Of a stretch of 64,000 bases of DNA, positions 60,918-64,000 are shown in pieces. The stretch lies in the NCBI GenBank assembly GCA_037833965.1, contig AP031358.1, forward strand, positions 1,620,001 through 1,684,000. The letters are read 5' to 3'. The DNA is from Marchantia polymorpha subsp. ruderalis (taxonomy: Eukaryota; Streptophyta; Marchantiopsida; Marchantiales; Marchantiaceae). The position numbers were made by a program, and so were the translations under genes. Each line of letters starts with the position of its first letter. Within the stretch, counting starts at the first letter, position 1. The notes under the pieces were generated by a model. It worked only from the letters and a program-made list of their open reading frames with translations, had not been told where the DNA came from and made no database searches.

Positions 60918-62533
60918 AAGGATATGCGAGGATTCACTCTGCGAAGAGTTTTTCTTTCCTATTTCGGCTATCGGCGACTTCATACGGTGTACTTTCAGAA
61001 CTCGTGCCGTGCTATAGAAGGACTCGAACACTATATGTGTTATTATTCATTCCATTTGAAGCCAAGAATACACTCAAGTAGGCCGGGCATATCCGTTACT
61101 TGTAGATCTTTAAGTAGCCTGCGGATGTGCTTTGTCGCCTTCATGATGTCCGAGTCAATTCGAGTGTGGCCGAACTTGTCGAACTAATGCTCGCCCGAGT
61201 TCATCACCACATCTTATCACATCAAATCACAACAGCCGATTGATGATCACACTGCAGCTCATATCAAGGTCTCAATCGTGTAAACTTGTCGACGGAATTG
61301 CGCAACCATCCGGGCTCATATTCGCCCAATCGTATCATCTCATAGGGACTTCACCAACACTCGCTCTGTACAATCGCGAAGTCTCCCGCAGAGGCCACGC
61401 CGAGGCGAGCTAGTCCAAGCTGCTCGTCAGCACAAAGCCTCGTAATAAAGAATCGTGGACGCAAAAGAATGAACGAAATCGTTCGATCGAAATGTCCGCG
61501 GCCATTGAAGAAGGCCCGCGCGCTGCCAAGAAAGGCGAGCTTCAAATTCAAACGCTGTCTCCAAATTCAACTGCAGGGCTTCCCTTCGTTCGCGTGAAGG
61601 GCACCTCGAGCAGTGTTCGAAAATTCGAAACGCATGTAAAAGAACCGGATCACGAGGCGGTGCAATGGGGACGCAAAGTCGACATTTTCCGCCCGCGAAA
61701 TACCTCTTTCCTGGCTGGCCTCCGTTCACATTGGCCGAGACGACTCGACAGCGAGTGTATCGCAGAGTGAGGAGGAGGGCACTACGGCGGTGCTGCATCG
61801 GTCCTTTAAGCAGCAGTCGTATATTGTATTGTATACGGAGTACGTACTGAGACGACATTCATCGGCAGGACGAGCAGATTGCTCCGATGCTCAGCAGATT
61901 GTCATCACGACAGACTCGGACAGCGATGGGAGACGTGCAATTGCTGCAGCTGACTGAGGTCACGAGGGAGGCCCCGAGAGATGGGCGTGGGACGAGATCG
62001 AGGAGGGAATTCGCGAGGCTGGCTTCGCGGGGAAATTGTTGCAGGCCCGGTCGATGATTATCGCCCCGGGACGAGAGATGATTCGAGGCGGTGAAGGACG
62101 AGCGCTTTAACTGAAGAATTTTCCGTTGCAGAAGCAGGCCCGCCTTCTGTTACGAGGCTTGAAGCTTGTAACCGTTTGCGTGGCTCAACCACGCGGGAGA
62201 GCGCGGGCGAAAACCAGGCTCGGATCTCTCGCTGAAGATGAACGTCCCGAGAACATGGAAGGGATGGTCAGCGGCTTCCGGTTCACGTTACCCTAGACGA
62301 TGATGAGAGACGGACGAGGATCGAGGATCGAGGCAGGTTCCATGGGACTGATGCAGTCGCGCTAGTCTCGGACCAGAGCAGGAAAGGGAAGGGAAGGGAA
62401 GGGAGGGGAGGGGAGGGCTCGTGCTGGTGCTTGTGGGATATGGCAGATCGTCGGCTCGGCGAGGTCGAGGTTAAGCTTGAGATTGAGGTCGAGGTGGAGG
62501 TCGAGGGTGGTCCGGAGTGACAGACGCATCGCG
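60918..62533. other. Intergenic region between PIBF1-like and the last gene
   Basis: No gene is supported. It becomes GC-rich toward 62 kb and contains a GGGAA/GGGGA purine run (62388-62417) and GAGGTCGAG-type repeats (about 62,460-62,510) just before the start of the next gene. It should hold the promoters of both divergent genes. Confidence 0.45.
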
Positions 62534-64000
62534 ATGAGCTCCTCGGGTGATGGCAAGACGCCGTGCCCTCACGATCACCAACATGACTTCAAGAAGGAGA
62601 TCGAGGAGAGTATCCGCCGCTGCGAGCAGCTTCTGTCCATCGACCCGCCCATCCTGTACCATGCGACATGCCTCGAAGGTTCTTGCCTTGACATTGTAGC
62701 ATTCGAGAATTGCTCGCCCCCGATCTATCTACGACTCGACCGATCGAGGTCGGCGTCGAGTGCTAGTTTGTGATCCTCGTGGTCAGAGCTGGCGGGGTTC
62801 CCATCCTCTCCGGGAAAGGATAGGAACCTAGTGAAACTGTCTTCAGTATGCCATGTCACCGTCCACACCGATGGTTGCTGATTAGTCTCTAAACCCTCGG
62901 ATTCTTCCCTAGTTTATGCTATCCTAACTCCATTGCAATTCTGGCTTCGCTGCTCAGTCCAAAACCTCCGCAATGTACAAGACCACCTTCCTTCGTTGGC
63001 TCGCTTTTAGCCCAATCTTTTAATCCTTGGGCTGGAAAGCTGAGCAGTGATATCGACTGCCTATTCTCTCCGCATGCAGAATTGCTGTGACACATTCATG
63101 ATCAAAGACAAACCTAAATCGTGCAATTTTGTAGTCGACCTAGGACCTTGCTTTATCATTTATGCGCGATGTCGGGAGACAGAGACTGATGAAGAGATTA
63201 ATTGACCCGTAGGTAAGAACAGCACCGGCAGCAGAAGGAGCTCGAGATCGTCGGGGAAGACAGGGAGCGGAATCAGTAGAGCAGAGCCCAGCGCGATCAG
63301 CAGCGGGGATTATGATGAGAGCTCGGGAGAAATTGATCCCGAGTGGAGGAAGAACATGGGCTTGCTCATCAATCTACAAGACGGCAACGTCACCACGGTC
63401 ACGCCCATAGCAGCGGACGAGGAGGTGGTCATCGGAACGCCTGTCGACGAGGAAGGCAACCCTCCTGACGAAAGGGTCGAGACGGAATACAACTTCAGCT
63501 TCGACGAATCGAAGGGCTCGTCGAGATCGGGCACGGTTCCACAGTCCATCAGCATCACGACGAGGACGGTGACGCGTGAGAGCAGATCCGACATCACCAG
63601 CGAGTCTGAAGACTGGAACTATGACGCCGTGGGGCCGACTCGCTCCCCGTCTTCCTCCGCCAGTGGCATGGGCAGCAAGTCCTCGTCCAGATCCAAAATC
63701 CCGAGCCACTCCTCATCCAAATCCAAGCCTCGTTCGCCCGCTTCTTACAAATCCAAATCCCCGGGATCTTCTCCCTCTTCCAGAACCAAAAGCTCCAACA
63801 CTTTGTCTAAATCCAAGAGCGGATCAGGCTCTGCCTCAGTAACGGGGTCAGAGCTCAGTGGGTTACTGCCACCCGACGATCCTCGTGATTTAGATGTGGA
63901 AAGCGACAGATACTCTGAAGCTGCGAGTGGAAGCGTGACGAGGTCAGAGCGGGAGCTAGCACGCGCAAGACAGAGCAGGGAAAGGGAAAGGTCGAATCTG
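62534..64000 (+). CDS. Unrecognised serine-rich protein, 5' part only
   Basis: Candidate exon 1 (62534-62678) encodes MSSSGDGKTPCPHDHQHDF and a helical EEIEESIRRCEQLL-like stretch. Candidate exon 2 starts at 63213 after TAG and stays open to the window end (262 codons). The join is phase 1 on both sides, but the donor (AAG|GTTCTT) is weak. Exon 2 begins with basic Ser/Arg repeats, contains a better-conserved-looking block (DPEWRKNMGLLINLQDGN, then acidic EEVVIGTPVDEEGNPP), then a long Ser/Lys/Pro-rich part with repeated SKSK and KSSSRSK motifs, and an Arg/Glu-rich end. No family was recognised. A largely disordered, possibly cytoskeletal or nuclear protein is inferred. The gene continues beyond the window. 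Confidence 0.6.

Noticed and set aside
1-64000. CRISPR arrays, rRNA genes, organellar gene clusters
   Set aside because: Looked for and not seen; spliced plant genes throughout make this a nuclear eukaryotic window.

Overview
The window looks like nuclear DNA of a seed-free land plant, most likely a bryophyte and possibly a liverwort. The evidence is plant-type genes (an MBD9 chromatin regulator, an NRPB11 Pol II subunit close to the Arabidopsis protein, paired Bet v 1-like genes), introns of about 70-1,460 bp, a GSIIB-type glutamine synthetase (a class retained in algae and seed-free plants) and a PIBF1/CEP90-like basal-body protein, expected only where flagellated sperm exist. The species cannot be fixed from the sequence alone.

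Layout. 1-7.5 kb: several copies of an unclassified repeat family and one decayed hAT-like transposase relic. 8.1-12.1 kb: two divergent, two-exon Bet v 1-like genes. 12.1-23.8 kb: mostly gene-free, with a very AT-rich block (13.74-18.5 kb), a third Bet v 1-like fragment and one doubtful micro-ORF. 23.8-27.3 kb: a four-exon GSIIB glutamine synthetase with a transit-peptide-like first exon. 29.0-31.2 kb: a foldback DNA transposon carrying BED-finger-like sequence on both arms, followed by several near-perfect hairpins. 32.9-46.2 kb (minus strand): an 11-exon MBD9 orthologue predicted at 2,999 aa. 47.6-51.5 kb: a second AT-rich, gene-free block. 52.0-53.4 kb: NRPB11. 55.3-56.4 kb: an intronless, plastid-targeted-looking spermidine-synthase-like protein. 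56.7-60.7 kb (minus): a 14-exon PIBF1/CEP90-like gene convergent with it. 62.5-64.0 kb: the 5' part of an unrecognised serine-rich gene that runs off the window.

Exon structures were built by hand from splice signals, reading-frame phase and remembered family alignments. In MBD9, GSIIB, PIBF1, NRPB11 and both Bet v 1 genes the summed exon lengths are exact multiples of three, which supports the models. The genes are unrelated in function; no operon-like logic is expected. Chromatin/transcription genes (MBD9, NRPB11), nitrogen assimilation (GSIIB), small-ligand binding or defence (Bet v 1) and sperm cilium assembly (PIBF1) simply lie side by side.
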